A stretch of 64,000 nucleotides of DNA from Campylorhamphus procurvoides (lineage: Eukaryota > Chordata > Aves > Passeriformes > Dendrocolaptidae). The position numbers and the translations under genes were made by a program. Position 1 is the stretch's first letter. Each line of letters begins with the position of its first letter. The notes beneath the pieces were generated by a model. That model was not told the origin of the DNA. It searched no databases and worked only from the letters and a program-made list of their open reading frames with translations. The stretch is taken from positions 1 to 64,000 of the forward strand of contig WBMV01007323.1 in assembly GCA_013396655.1 (NCBI GenBank), read 5' to 3'. This document shows positions 13,319 through 24,636 of the stretch, in pieces.

Positions 13319-13430
13319 TGTTGAGGAGTGGTTGAGAAACCAAGGACATGAGTCTCTGGAATATTTGATACAAAACAGTAAAGTTTAGATATTGATGATC
13401 ATGGGAAAGAACTCTAGAGGACATCATGCA

Positions 13431-13476
13431 AGAACAGGATGAGAGATCAGAACAGAACAGGATGAGAGATCAGGAC
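13431..13476 (+). repeat. 23-bp tandem duplication inside LTR U3
   Basis: Units at 13431-13453 and 13454-13476 match at 22 of 23 positions, each beginning AGAACAGGATGAGAGATCAG. Direct repeats in U3 are a common source of duplicated transcription-factor sites in retroviral LTRs. Here that role is only an inference. Confidence 0.9.
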
Positions 13477-13593
13477 ATAAAAGTTACAAAGCATGCAGAA
13501 CTGACCCTGTGAATCTGTAAACTATTATACCGTGAGAATAATGATTAACTATGCAAGTAGCCAAGAAGATTATGTCATGCATTTTGAGAAACA

Positions 13594-13600
13594 TATAAAA
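13594..13600 (+). promoter_or_regulatory. LTR TATA box
   Basis: TATAAAA lies 16 bases before AATAAA (13616-13621) inside the solo LTR. This is the ancestral core promoter position of the retrovirus. Present activity is unknown. Confidence 0.7.
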
Positions 13601-13615
13601 GCCTGCTTGTAGTTC

Positions 13616-13621
13616 AATAAA
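13616..13621 (+). promoter_or_regulatory. LTR polyadenylation signal
   Basis: AATAAA lies 57 bp before the CA end of the LTR and is followed by a T/G-rich stretch (TTGATTGTGTGACTTGTC), a plausible downstream processing element. Confidence 0.7.
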
Positions 13622-13678
13622 GTTGAGACTTGCTTATCAATCACATTGATTGTGTGACTTGTCTCCCTCTCCGCAACA

Positions 13679-13684
13679 GCCATT
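13679..13684. repeat. Target-site duplication, right copy (GCCATT)
   Basis: Exact repeat of 13313-13318, directly after the LTR terminus. Confidence 0.9.
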
Positions 13685-16600
13685 GTCTATAACTACCCTT
13701 AAAACATGTGGGTTTGTTTGTGTTTTTTTTTTTAACAGACTAGATGGGGCTCAGAGGAGAGCCTTTAAAAAAAGAAGGTCGGGTATAATTGGAAGGTCCT
13801 AGGGATTAGTGGGCGTGTCTGTTCAGCTTCTTTTGAAAGCTAAAATAGGGCCTTTTTATGTTAAGAAAATACAGAAGTACTATTAAGCAGTATGTTTTCA
13901 GCAAAGGTTACGATCTGTGAGAGAGGTAGTGGAGACCTGAGAAACGGACTGTAAATAAACAAGATATGCTTGGGAGGCGTATAGTTGCAGAAGAATTAAT
14001 TTAAAAATTCCGGGGCTCTTTCAGTCCTGTGTTAACTTAGTTCAACAGTTCTGTAGTGCTCCCAGAGTGAAAGTAATAGGGTGGTCATTCAGGTATACTA
14101 GATTCAAACTGCAAAGCTCTTAAAAACTATATGCATTTTTTTTAAAAGACAGAATCAGAGTCAAGCTCTGAAACTGAGCATGCTGCAATATCACTGCAGG
14201 CTTGAGCAGAACAAGAGGGCTTAAGCATGAAGAAGTCATGCTTTGTTCTGTCACTAAATCTAAGTGTGACTGCATAAATGACACCTAGAACCTAGAAGTA
14301 TTGTGGACAGATGCCTGGCTGGGGTGCCTGGATTCATTGCATGGTCTCAGAGAAGGTTGGGCATTTCATAGCACAGGCTGGATGATGGACCATAGTCCAG
14401 AGGGAGTAAGTAGGAAACACAAAATATAAGGGTGTGTCTGAAAGGTGAGGGATGTTTATTTGGTTTTCTGCTTCATAATTCTTAACTGAGAAGAGAAACC
14501 TACTGTGGTCCTCTTCTCAGAAATAAAACATAATTTTAGTTTCTTGTACTTGTGTTTTATTTGAATTAATATAGTGGAGAGAATGTGGGGATACGGGCTA
14601 CTCCAGAAGGCAGCAATGTGGGAAGACACAGCAGGTGCTCTGACTGTTAAAAGGAGAAAAGATGACAAGATTTTCTGGCCAGAAAGGGTGGGATGGTGAC
14701 ATTTTCCAGCTTCACAGTTAGAGACCTGATCTAGTCTTGTGAAATACAGCCACTGAGTTGCATGTGGAAACAGTACTTTATTTTGCTATGTGGGTGTGCA
14801 GTGCCTTCATTTATTTAGCTAACATGACTATTAAAAATAACAATCAGGGACTGATAGTAGCCCTTCAGACTTGACAATGTGCAAGATTGCTTTTAATTTC
14901 TTTTAGCCCGAGTTTTGAGTTTGGGTGTTTTAAGGCTATTTCAGGGGTTACCAAGGCTTGTAGCATTAACAGAAGCATCATTTTTGGACGTTATGAGGTT
15001 TCAGTTTTGGTGAAGAGATGAAAGTGTTTTGAGACTGTTTAAGACTTTGCAATTGCATCTACTTTTAAACTAATATGTTTTGTATACCACCTCTAATAAT
15101 AATACATGTTGCTAGTGTTATTCCCTCCGGTGCAACGATCGGCCTTCTGTCATCCCTTGGAACCAAACCAAAGCTTTAAGTAAAAAACCCCTACAATAGT
15201 GTTATTAGACATTGTCAGAGGTCCAGTAGAATCTAGAGCAAGATTTCTTTGCTCTCCTAATGTAAAAGAATCAAAAAGCCAGTTTTACCTATGCCACTGT
15301 TTTTACTCTTAACCAGAAAACATATCTGAAAGGAAATTTAGTAGAGCAAATCTGAAAATGATAGAATGCTTGCTGCCTAAAATGGAAGAAAAGAACTTCC
15401 AAGACAATATTTTAATAGATAAAATAGACAAGAGGTATGTAATTAAACTGCTTTAAGGAACATCAAATGAATAAGTGCAGGATACAGTATAAGGCTTCTA
15501 AAACTTTATAACATTAATTAATTATCATAGCTAATGGATATATTCAACCTGAGAATTGTCTGCCCCCAGAACCTCCCTCAGGTCTTCTCCTTGGCATGCC
15601 CCCTCTGGAACTGAGTTAGAGGTCTCAAGACCCCTTACTTCTTCGCCGTCATCATCTTCACATCACATTCCTTGTTTGGAGCTTCTCCAAGGTTTCTGGA
15701 CCTTCTATTGCTTTGACTAAAATGATCTCATATTATATCCTTCTAGGTACATGTCCCAGACAAGATGTCCTTTCTAAAATATTTTTCCTTGAAAAGAACA
15801 TTCAACAAAATTTCAGGAATTTTGAGAATTTGATACAAATCATGAGAAAGTGGGGGTTAGGAACTGTTAACTTCTATTTTAAAGTGTTAGAAAATATACA
15901 GCTATATTATTAAAAATCTATATGCTGCAAATCTTAAGAATCTTAAGGCATCATGCTAAGAAGCTCTGCTAGGTTTGACAATAATCACAAACTCTCTGGA
16001 ATTCAGAGAAGAAACAAGGCTCAATGGCACTTGAAAACAGAGGCATGCGAGTGGTGCCACTGGGTCGCTTCTGTTATCTTTTTTGTTATCTTCACTTTGT
16101 CTGTGCTCCTTGTTCAGATGTCAGGTTCTGCCTATGGATCTGTCTCTGTGTATGTCTAGCACAATGGAAATAGAGACCTAATCTGGGCTGTGATCTGTCT
16201 CTGTTACAATTAATAGATATCATGATCATTCAGCATCCATATTGTGCAGTATAACTGGCTTGAGTGTCTTCCCTTTCCTGTATGAGGCAGCCATTTCTCT
16301 TCTGCTTTCCTGCACATCACAGCGTGTTGCCTGCTGTAGAATGTGTGTACAGGAGAATATTTTCCTCTCTGGAGGCTGCTTCTCTATTTATTCAAGAGGG
16401 GGGCACATAAACTGAGCCATTAGTGGGAGAAAGAGAGCCTGAGCACACAGCAGCAACCACTTTTTAATGAGTCTATTTGTACTGGGCCAGCGGGTAGCCC
16501 TGACATTGAGTCAAACCTGAATGGATCTGGCAGCCAGCCAGCATTCTGTTGAGAAGAAGCTAAATTATGCATCTTATTTAGTACATTTATTAAAAGGTCT

Positions 16601-19600
16601 TCTAACATTTCCAGGCAAAAGTCCACAAACAAATGCTACTATCATTTAAGAGCCTTGCAGTCCTGAGCTACATTTAATACATTACAATTCCCTCATAATA
16701 GCGTTCTGGTGTTTGCTGAGCTTCATCTCTCAATGGTGTTTCATAAATTGTTATGGTAGAGAGGTATTAAAGAGAAGGAATTCTCCCTGAGGTAGAGGTG
16801 TGGAGGAGGATGATTAGTGCCTGTGAAAGCGGCATGGATCGTGCTGCCTTCCCGGGCAGGCCTGGATTCAGGCATCAGATCAAACTGGCATTCCAGGCTG
16901 GGGGTGCCCACCCCCACCCTGATTTGGAGCAAAGCCTGGCATTGCAGCCATGGATGCTCTGCAGAAAGGCAGCTGCCACTTGGATCAAACAGTGCAGTGA
17001 CTTCTGTTGATTAATCTGGCACACACATGCTGATTGATCTGTGGAAAACAGGGTGAGATTATGCATGCTCATTTTGAAACTCTCCTTCTCCCCCACCGTT
17101 TTTTTTTTCTTTTTTACTTTCTCAGATTCAAGTTGATAAAAAATTACCTCCAGGATAATGGCTTACTTCTTTGTAAGCTTTCTAGCACTGTTTTGTAAGT
17201 ATGGAGTTTCTGCCTAGGAAGCAAGCTTTTTTCCAAGGCTAGCCCTAACACGATCAACTATGGTGTTTTAATAGGACATCAGGCAGCTGTATTACAGAAA
17301 TCGTTTTCTAACTGAAACTGTAGCTACTAGGGTCCTGTTACACTGAGCTGAACCTTTTTTACAGTACAAAACCATCAGAACTGAGTTTAGCAATACATTG
17401 TTCAGACCAACTCTTCCTCTTTCTTTATTCCCTACAGCCATATTTTGCTTCTCAGCAACTGTGTTCCTCCCTTAGCAGGTGAGCAGTTCCCACAGATGTT
17501 ACTGGCTGGCCTTTCATCACAAGATGATGCATCTCTGTGCATCTCTGACTAAGCAACACTCTGGACCCTGACAGGGCCTGAGTATATGTCCTGATTTGAA
17601 TTTTCAGCCCTTTTAAATAAAACTTTTTATAACAAACTTGCTGCCTCTAATTTTTACTTTATCCAAATGATCATTCTAGAAGGGTGTATTAAGGTAATGT
17701 TCCCTTGAGATGGAAAGAAATCAGCAGATAGCATTTTAAAAATTGCCTTAAAATTCAGAAATCATCCAAATGTAGTAGAAACCGCTGCAGGAAAGCTCTC
17801 TACCTCTGGGTAATTGTTAAAAAGTGGGATAACAAGTATGGCATCACCCTTTGGAGTGGCAAGAATTTGTAGACAGCAGCATATTACTGCTCATCAAATC
17901 ATCAGTCTTCTTACATAAGGGCTGGCACAGGTAGCCTGGAGACAAATTGACCTTTTGTAGTGGTGTATGTGGGACACACCAGCTTCATGTCTCTGATTCC
18001 TATTTCACTTTCTTCCTAATGTGCAATGTTCAAGTTTGCTTACTTTCTTTTTAAATATTCAGTGCTCTGTTCAGATGATAAGAGTTTAAAGCATAGGGGT
18101 ATAGACAGCAAGGGAGAGAATTAACTGTTAACATTTTATCATTAGCACTCCAGCTATTTTAGGTGGGTCTGATTAGACCGCCAATTGTAGCAGCTGCATA
18201 ATAGTTAAGGTTGAGGACCACACATTATTTAAAAGTCAATTCCTTTAAAAGATATAGGTTTTCAGTTGTCACACTTTACAGTGTGGCCTGAACTGTTCCC
18301 ATGCTGAATGTCACCTTGATGCAGATACAGTTTTTGAATATGCAGTCCTAAATGGCTCTGTGTTTTTGAAAATGACAATAGGGAAAATGAAGTTTAGTTG
18401 TTTTAAATGCCATTCTGCTTTGTACAAAGAAGTTGATGTCTGGCTTAATGAGAAAATCTTTGGAAACATGTTTACATATCTCCTTCATAGAAACTTGGAG
18501 CTAAATTCTGTATCTGCAGTGAGAGTACCTCTGTGAGAGATAATCAGAACCTCATCTATGACTGTAACTTTGAAACGCCGCACTCAACATCATCTCTAGA
18601 TGCAAACACTTGAAGAAGCCTGGCAGTCAATAAGCAACTGGGAAGTGAGTTAAATAAAGTTATCCATGCTATTGATTTCCTTTAGTTAGGTACATTTTAG
18701 TACAAGAGACATAATCGTAAACACTTTTTTTGGTAGTAAGATTTCTGTCTTGTTTAGAACACAACTGCATATACTAGTAGCTTTCTTTGTAAAACCTTGA
18801 AGATACTGGGAGTGATGAGCAAATGACAGAGGAGACAGCAAGACAAAAATGTATGGTTTCTTTTTTATGGCAGCTAAATTCTGAGGAACCTAAGGAAGTG
18901 GTTCTCTTGATTCAAAGCAAATTACTTACATTTGATTAATGAAACTGGGTTGATTTCACTTTTAGACTGTCTTGACTGGAGACTCAGTAATTTCACAGAA
19001 GAGTTGTTGAATGACAGGTTGCAAGGAAGGACTATGGAAATTGTAGTAGGAGAATATTCACAACTGAATATTGAATAAGCGCTGAATGAGGACTCTAGCA
19101 AATCAGAGGCAAGAGCCATGAAATGCCTTAGACACCTGGATGCCACTTACTGTCCATGCTCACCTTTTAGTTAGTAGCTTCATCAGCCACAGGACTATCC
19201 TAAATACAGGAATTTAGGGTACACTTTATATCCCAATCTGTCTTTTTTGTGCTGCCTCTTTAAATGTTCAACTTTTTTATTCACAAGTGGGGCTACGTAG
19301 TTAATTAGGCAGTGCTTAATTTTAGGAACCCAGTTCAGTGATTCATTCTGAATTATTTTGGGTAATACTCTCACTGCTTAGTTTTAGTGATTATAAAAGT
19401 ATATTTATAAGTGTCAGGATGTTTTTAATTTTGGCCTAATTTAGGTTCACTGGAGGCTTAATATAACTTCTAACAATTTAACAGAGAAGGCATATATATA
19501 AAGATCACCTAAAAGAAAGTTCTAAGGACTAGTAAGTTTCAGTGGGAATATTATTTTTTCTTTTCAAAGCTCCCATCTTTGACAGACTTGATTGTTCATA

Positions 19601-20866
19601 AAAGCAAGCAGGGAAGATGCTGAATCATGCACTTGCTTATTGACCTTCTCAGGTGTACTACTTGCTGTGTGCACCACCAGGGTGCACACATAGGATGTTG
19701 CAGGGTGAAAGTGGGAATTTTTTTGTCTTAATAGGTATTAAAAGGTCTTTCAAGATTATTTCATTTATTAATAAAACAAAAGAAATATTCTCCTGCAAAC
19801 ATTACAATCTATCAGTTATGAGTCCTAGGAAAATTGTGTGTGTATATGTGCAGCTGTTTATGACAGTATTGATATAACTTACCCCAAAACCTTAATGATG
19901 ATTTTTTTCCCCAAAGGAATCATGTAAATTATTAGCATGATATTTGTATTCTACATGTAGCTTTTTTCCCAAGCCTTGTCTGACTTTTAATTGATTGCAC
20001 ACTGTGTAGACTAGAATGAAGATCCAGACAAACTGGTGGATAACACAAAGGCAGTTAAATACCAATTTCACAAGTTATGTGGGATAGGATATAAATCACA
20101 GGATGCAGCTATTCAGGTTCGATGTTGACATGTAGGAATACTCTTTATTGCTTACGGTTCTAAGGCTATTGTGGACTGCATTGTTTGCATTCTGAACATT
20201 TTTTTCTCTTGTATGTTATGTGAGTCAAAGGGACATTTCACATATTAAAGATGGAATCTTTGTGACAGCATGATCATCCACCTCCTCCAAGTTCTGCAGA
20301 GTGGCTGTGCCATGCATTAAATAAATGACTAGATCTTTGTAATGCCAATGTAACTTTATGGATGAGGATTATTTGTATTTATAGTATCCATAAAACAATT
20401 TATAGTCCTTCTGCTGCCTGTTATTTTGTGCTTTTGAGCAGAAAGAGTGGATTGCAATGACTTAAAATACAACTGAAGTGTGCTTCAAAGGCTGAAGGGC
20501 TTTCTGGGTCACAGGCAGTGAATACGAATAGCAGTAATAACTACCCTTTCTTTGTTACCTTGTACTTAGAGCTTTGCCTTTGGGCTACTGATCAGCTTGG
20601 GAGGAGCAAATGTTAAGCATGCCATGGAGCTCGCATGTTTTGTAAGTCTGCAAAAGAAGAAAAGGAAGTGCTGAGGTGACACGTTGTACCACCGACTGAA
20701 CTGTGGTGCTTAAAAAATAACTCAAGTCCCTGAGTCTGAAGGTGCTAGTCAAATAGTTCTCTGTTTTAATTTTTGTAAATCTGGAGGAACTAAGAAGACT
20801 GCTACTCAAAACTAAATTTGAAGCTTAGTGGTTGGTCAAACAGGGGAGTCTGAAGAGAAAGGCACC
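13685..20866. other. Non-coding stretch, no gene recognised
   Basis: I recognise no exon or repeat family in these 7 kb. Two patches, 16420-17100 and 18121-18360, are dense in ATTA, TGCAT and related motifs and resemble conserved developmental enhancers in character only. A strong 10-bp stem hairpin lies at 19666-19690. Short overlapping frames around 16741-17096 on both strands show no domain. Confidence 0.55.
19666..19690. repeat. Perfect inverted repeat, 10-bp arms, 5-base loop
   Basis: TGTGTGCACC (19666-19675) and GGTGCACACA (19681-19690) are exact reverse complements around the loop ACCAG. The arms are GC-richer than their surroundings, so the hairpin would be stable. No family or function was recognised. 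Confidence 0.8.
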
Positions 20867-21915
20867 TGTATTGTGGTTCTGTGGCAGGTTTTTGGTGGCA
20901 GGAGGACCACAGGGGTGGCTTCTGTTGAAAGCTGCTAGAAGGTTCCCCTGTCTGGTGGTCCCAAAGCCAGCCAGATCCAGGATGGTCTTCCTGCCACTGG
21001 CCAAGGCTGAGCCAATTAGCAATGATAGTAATGTCTCTGTGATAACATATTTGAGAAGGGGAAAAAAAAAAGTTATTGGGCAGTTGAAAATTGCAGCCAG
21101 GGAAGAGTGGAGAACATGTGAACAACCATGTAGACACCAAGGTCAGGGCAGAAGGAGAGGAGGTACTCCTGGCACTGGAGCTGAGGTTGCCCTGCAGCCT
21201 GTGGTGCAGACCATGGTGGAGCAGCTGTGCCCCTGCAGCCCATGGAGGACCATTGGGGTGCAGAGATTCACCTGCAGCCTGTGGTGGAGCTCACACTGGA
21301 GTGGGTGGATGTGCAAAGGAGGCTGTGACCCTGTGGGAAGGCTGTGATAGAGCAGGGTCCTGCAGAGGCCTGCTGACCTGTGGAGAGAAGAGCCCCTGCC
21401 AGAGCAGATTTTCCCTGGAAGGACTTGAGGCTCTGTGGAGGACCCATGCTGGAGCAGCTTGTTTGTGAAGAACTGTTGCCCATGAGATGGACTCACACTG
21501 GAGAGGTTTGTGAAGGACTGTCTCCTGTGGGAGGAATCCCATGGAAAGCAAAGGAAGGACTCCTCTCTCTGACAGCAGCAGAAACAACTGACTGTAACCC
21601 CCATTCCCTGTCTTCCTGCACCATTGGGAAGGAGGAGGTAGAACTTGGAACAAAGAGGGGGGAGGTGTTTTTAAGATTATTTTGCTTCTCACTCTTTTGC
21701 TCTGATCCTGTCAGTAATAAACTTAATTAGTATTCCCACTTTGAGTCTGTTTTACCTGTGATGGTGATCAGTAACTGACCTCTCCCAGCTCTTATCTCAA
21801 CTCACAAATCCTTTGTTGTTAGATTTTTTTTTCCTCTCCTCTGTCCAATTGCAGAGGAGAGGGAGAGAGTGGCTTTAGTGGGTACCTGGCATCTAGCCAG
21901 GGTCAATCCACCACA
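20867..21915 (+). mobile_element. Long LTR of an avian endogenous retrovirus (probably ERVL-like), plus strand
   Basis: The element is about 1.05 kb and visibly more GC-rich than its flanks. It starts near TGTATTGTGG and ends CCAGGGTCAATCCACCACA at 21915. A CCAAT box lies at 21012-21016 and a TATA-like ATATTTGAGAAG starts at 21047. A long transcribed part carries degenerate repeats built on GGAGCAG, CCTGCAG and CCATGG-type words (21150-21540). AATAAA lies at 21716-21721. The tail after AATAAA (GAGTCTGTTTTACCTGTGA, then a pyrimidine-rich run and the GTGGGTACCTGGCATC segment) matches my memory of a widespread avian LTR family. The class is an inference. No convincing flanking duplication was found; TATTG before and TGTTG after is the nearest. 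No internal gene or primer-binding site follows, so it is probably a solo LTR. Open frames on both strands (171 codons at 20832-21347 plus, 153 at 21143-21604 minus) resemble no retroviral protein and are best read as by-products of the GC-rich repeats. Confidence 0.85.
21716..21721 (+). promoter_or_regulatory. LTR polyadenylation signal
   Basis: AATAAA lies about 195 bp before the LTR end and is followed by T/G-rich sequence. It marks the ancestral end of the R region. Confidence 0.65.
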
Positions 21916-22096
21916 TGTTGAAAAAAGGGATAGGATTGTTATTTGATCCTGCTTCTACCAGAGGAGATGCTGTCTTAACCTCTCCACAGAGGGCTACAAT
22001 ATCTTCTGATTGTGGTGATATGCATAGGTATTCACATAGGTACAGGGGAAGAAAGATGGGGAGAAATGCTGAAAGACCACTCTGCATGGGTGTGAA

Positions 22097-22620
22097 CTGG
22101 TGCAGCCTCACCTTAAATACTGTGTGCAGTTTTGGGCACCATAATATAAAAAAGACATGAACTTATTAGAGAGTGCCCAAAGGAGGGTCATGAGGATGAT
22201 GAATGGTCTGGAGGGGAAGCTGTATGAGGAACGGCTGAGGTCACTCGGTCTATTCAGCCTGGAGAAGAGGAGACTTAGAGGAAACCATATTATCATCTTC
22301 ACCATCTTCAGCAAGAGGAAGTGGAGGGGCAGGTACTGATCTCTTTACTCTTGTGACCACTGGCAAGACTCATGGAAACAGCATGAAGTTGAGTCAGGTG
22401 AGATTTAGGTTGGATATGAGGAAAAAAGTTTTCACCCAGAGGGCAGTTGAGAACCCCAAGGAAGTGGTCACAGCACCAAGTCTGTGTGTGTTCAAGAAGC
22501 GTTTGGACAATGCTCTCAGGCACATGGTGTGATTCTTGGGGTGTCTTGTGCAGGGTTAAGAGTTGGGCTCAATGATCCTGATGTGTCCCTTCCAGCTCAG
22601 CATTTTCTATGATTCTATGG
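22097..22620 (+). mobile_element. CR1 LINE, 5'-truncated, plus strand
   Basis: The match begins at CTGGTGCAGCCTCACC, runs through ACTGTGTGCAGTTTTGGGC (22119-22137) and CTATTCAGCCTGGAGAAGAG (22250-22269), and ends in the CR1 terminus TTTCTATGATTCTATGG. This is the last part of ORF2 plus the 3' UTR. Frame-breaking changes and an altered stretch around 22290-22340 leave no intact protein. It begins only about 180 bp after the long LTR; that spacer was not recognised. Confidence 0.93.
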
Positions 22621-24588
22621 AACTGGTGAATGATAACTTAACCACAAAATGTTTATATGTTGGATTAACAACAGCATCTCCAGTTTTGCTTATTAATGTT
22701 AGCTTAAAATATACTGTGCTTCTGTAAACATGAAATAAACATGAAATCTGACAGCACGAATTGAAATACTTTTTCTCATTTTGACATTACTGATGTCTCC
22801 AGAGGACACATTAATCAAAGGGGGTGAAAGGTATAGGAATAAGACTATATCATCATTAAACCTTAGAACAAAGTGCCTTAAGCCTATCTATTTTTAATTC
22901 AGATAGCCATGCTAATCCATTCACTGAGCTATATTACTGAGTCACTCTTCATTTTCTGAACCGTAGGAAGTTTTGAGAAGACATTGTATACTGCAGTGGT
23001 AATTCAAGAACTATAAACCTGCTACAATAAATGAAATATGGGCAAGTGTCTCTGGTAAAGAAAACTCCAACATCAAAACCCAACCAAAACCCCCACAAGA
23101 GACAATAAGGATATCTCTTGGCATGCTATCTTTTGTTGGCCAGCAGTCTTTCATTATGGAAAACACTCTCTTACGTATTCTCGGAGGAAGTACCCATATT
23201 TTGAAATCGAGTGGACTATTTTGCCATAGCTGTTTTCTTCTTCTTCTGTTGTGAGTAGAGAGCAAAACAGACATTTGTATCTGCTGCCTGAGTCTGCTAC
23301 AGCTAATTTTTCAATTTATATAAATAAATAACCTGCCAAAACTAATTACTTCTCTTCAAATTCTAAATACATTATTTCTCATTTTCGTCCCCCACATCTG
23401 TCTTGGTTTAATTATTTTTGCATCAGTTGGCATTTTAGGAGCTGATGTGGTCTAAAAAGGGATGATTGTATATGTTTTGTTATTTTACTTTAGCTAATTA
23501 AGATTGCTGGTTTTCGTTCTTGGTATCTGAAGGCAGAAATGGAGTATATGGAGCTCATATACTGGTGTTCTTGATTTGATGGATAAAGAAATTGTTATGA
23601 TCTAACATTACCTGCTAAAAACTTCCAGCAGAAACACTCAGGCCAGAGTCTGCAAAACTGGTGGATTGACTTTCAAAAATGCTCATAAGAATTAACCTCC
23701 CAAATCCCATTTCAGTCCATGGGACTTGTCCTCTATGTCTGTCATGCATGATTAATCTGCAGAAGAGTTTCAGAAATGCACCTCCTCGCATTGTTGGTTG
23801 GCAGTGCAAAATTGAAGTACCAGAAATATCAGTGAACTACATAATCTTGAGTGTGTCTGGGTCTTTGTGGATTTAATGAAAATATTTATAATTTAACAGA
23901 ATTATCCCAGTCATGACATGATCTTACAATTTTCTTTATACCTGTTTGTTCTTTAGAGTTCTTCAGATTAAGGGTTCTGCTCCCACCCCACAGGAGCAGG
24001 AGCATTGCCCCACAGCATTGCTTATATAAGCATGTATAATCTCACATACTGGAATCTGCAATGGACATTTGAGAAGAAAGTTTGTCCAGCAGTTCTGCTG
24101 CAAAGGCACTACCTCTATCCCACACACAAAATTTGGTTTTGTCTCACTTTTCCCTAATTAGGGTTGACCTCATCCTTCTTACTCCTAAGGCAAGCCTCTG
24201 ATGAACTAGCTATGAAGGGTTTTGTGGTGGTAGAAAGGACATTCTTATTATCATCCATGTCAATCTATGTCTTTTTAAATGAAGCAACTAAATGAGCAGA
24301 GAGGGCCAATCTGAATTCAGCATAAACATAGTACTTACAAGTAGATTCAAATGTAGCAGGTCATCAGTTGCTGTGACTGCAAGGACAGGTGAAGTTTGCG
24401 ATTGTACTGTGTGTAGAACACGTTGCTACCATTGCCATTTAACCTGTTTCCCTAGCGGAAAGGAAAGGGCCAGACTTGCATGTGTTAGTCCAAATAGTGG
24501 GGACAGCAGTTTCCTACAGATGTGCTCTAAAATGAGGTGATAGCATTACTCTGTTCTGGGCCATGGTTACAGGAAACATTCAGGGAAG

Positions 24589-24636
24589 TAGATGATTTTT
24601 AAGGTCCTGTCCGACACAACCCATTCTGTGATTCTC
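24589..24636 (+). mobile_element. CR1 3'-tail fragment, plus strand
   Basis: The segment reads like the last 48 bases of a CR1: TAGATGATTTTTAAGGTCC, then a diverged CCAACCCAAACC-type stretch, then CATTCTGTGATTCTC. Only the very end of the element is present, as often happens with severe 5' truncation. The short length lowers certainty. Confidence 0.6.

Larger units (their letters stand above)
13319..13678 (+). mobile_element. Solo LTR of a class II (ERVK-like) endogenous retrovirus
   Basis: This is a 360-bp element that starts TGTTGAGGAG and ends CTCTCCGCAACA, so it has the canonical TG...CA ends. It is flanked by a perfect 6-bp direct repeat, GCCATT. Inside are a TATA box (TATAAAA, 13594-13600) and an AATAAA signal (13616-13621), followed by a 57-bp tail that fits the rest of R plus U5. 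The very short TATA-to-AATAAA distance implies a small R region, as in many avian alpharetrovirus-like LTRs. The sequence after the terminal CA is the host duplication and not a primer-binding site. The internal genes have therefore been lost, most simply by recombination between two LTRs. A 23-bp tandem duplication lies in the U3 part (13431-13476). The intact duplication and ends suggest a moderately young insertion. The family name cannot be fixed without a repeat library. Confidence 0.92.

Noticed and set aside
17128..17197. Exon-like segment after a very strong T-rich acceptor
   Set aside because: It is short, the donor TTTT-GTAAGTAT is weak on the exon side, and the open frame is ordinary. 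It illustrates how often pseudo-exons occur here.
20832..21604. Overlapping open frames of 171 (+) and 153 (-) codons as genes
   Set aside because: They lie wholly inside an LTR, follow its GC-rich degenerate repeats, and resemble no retroviral or host protein.
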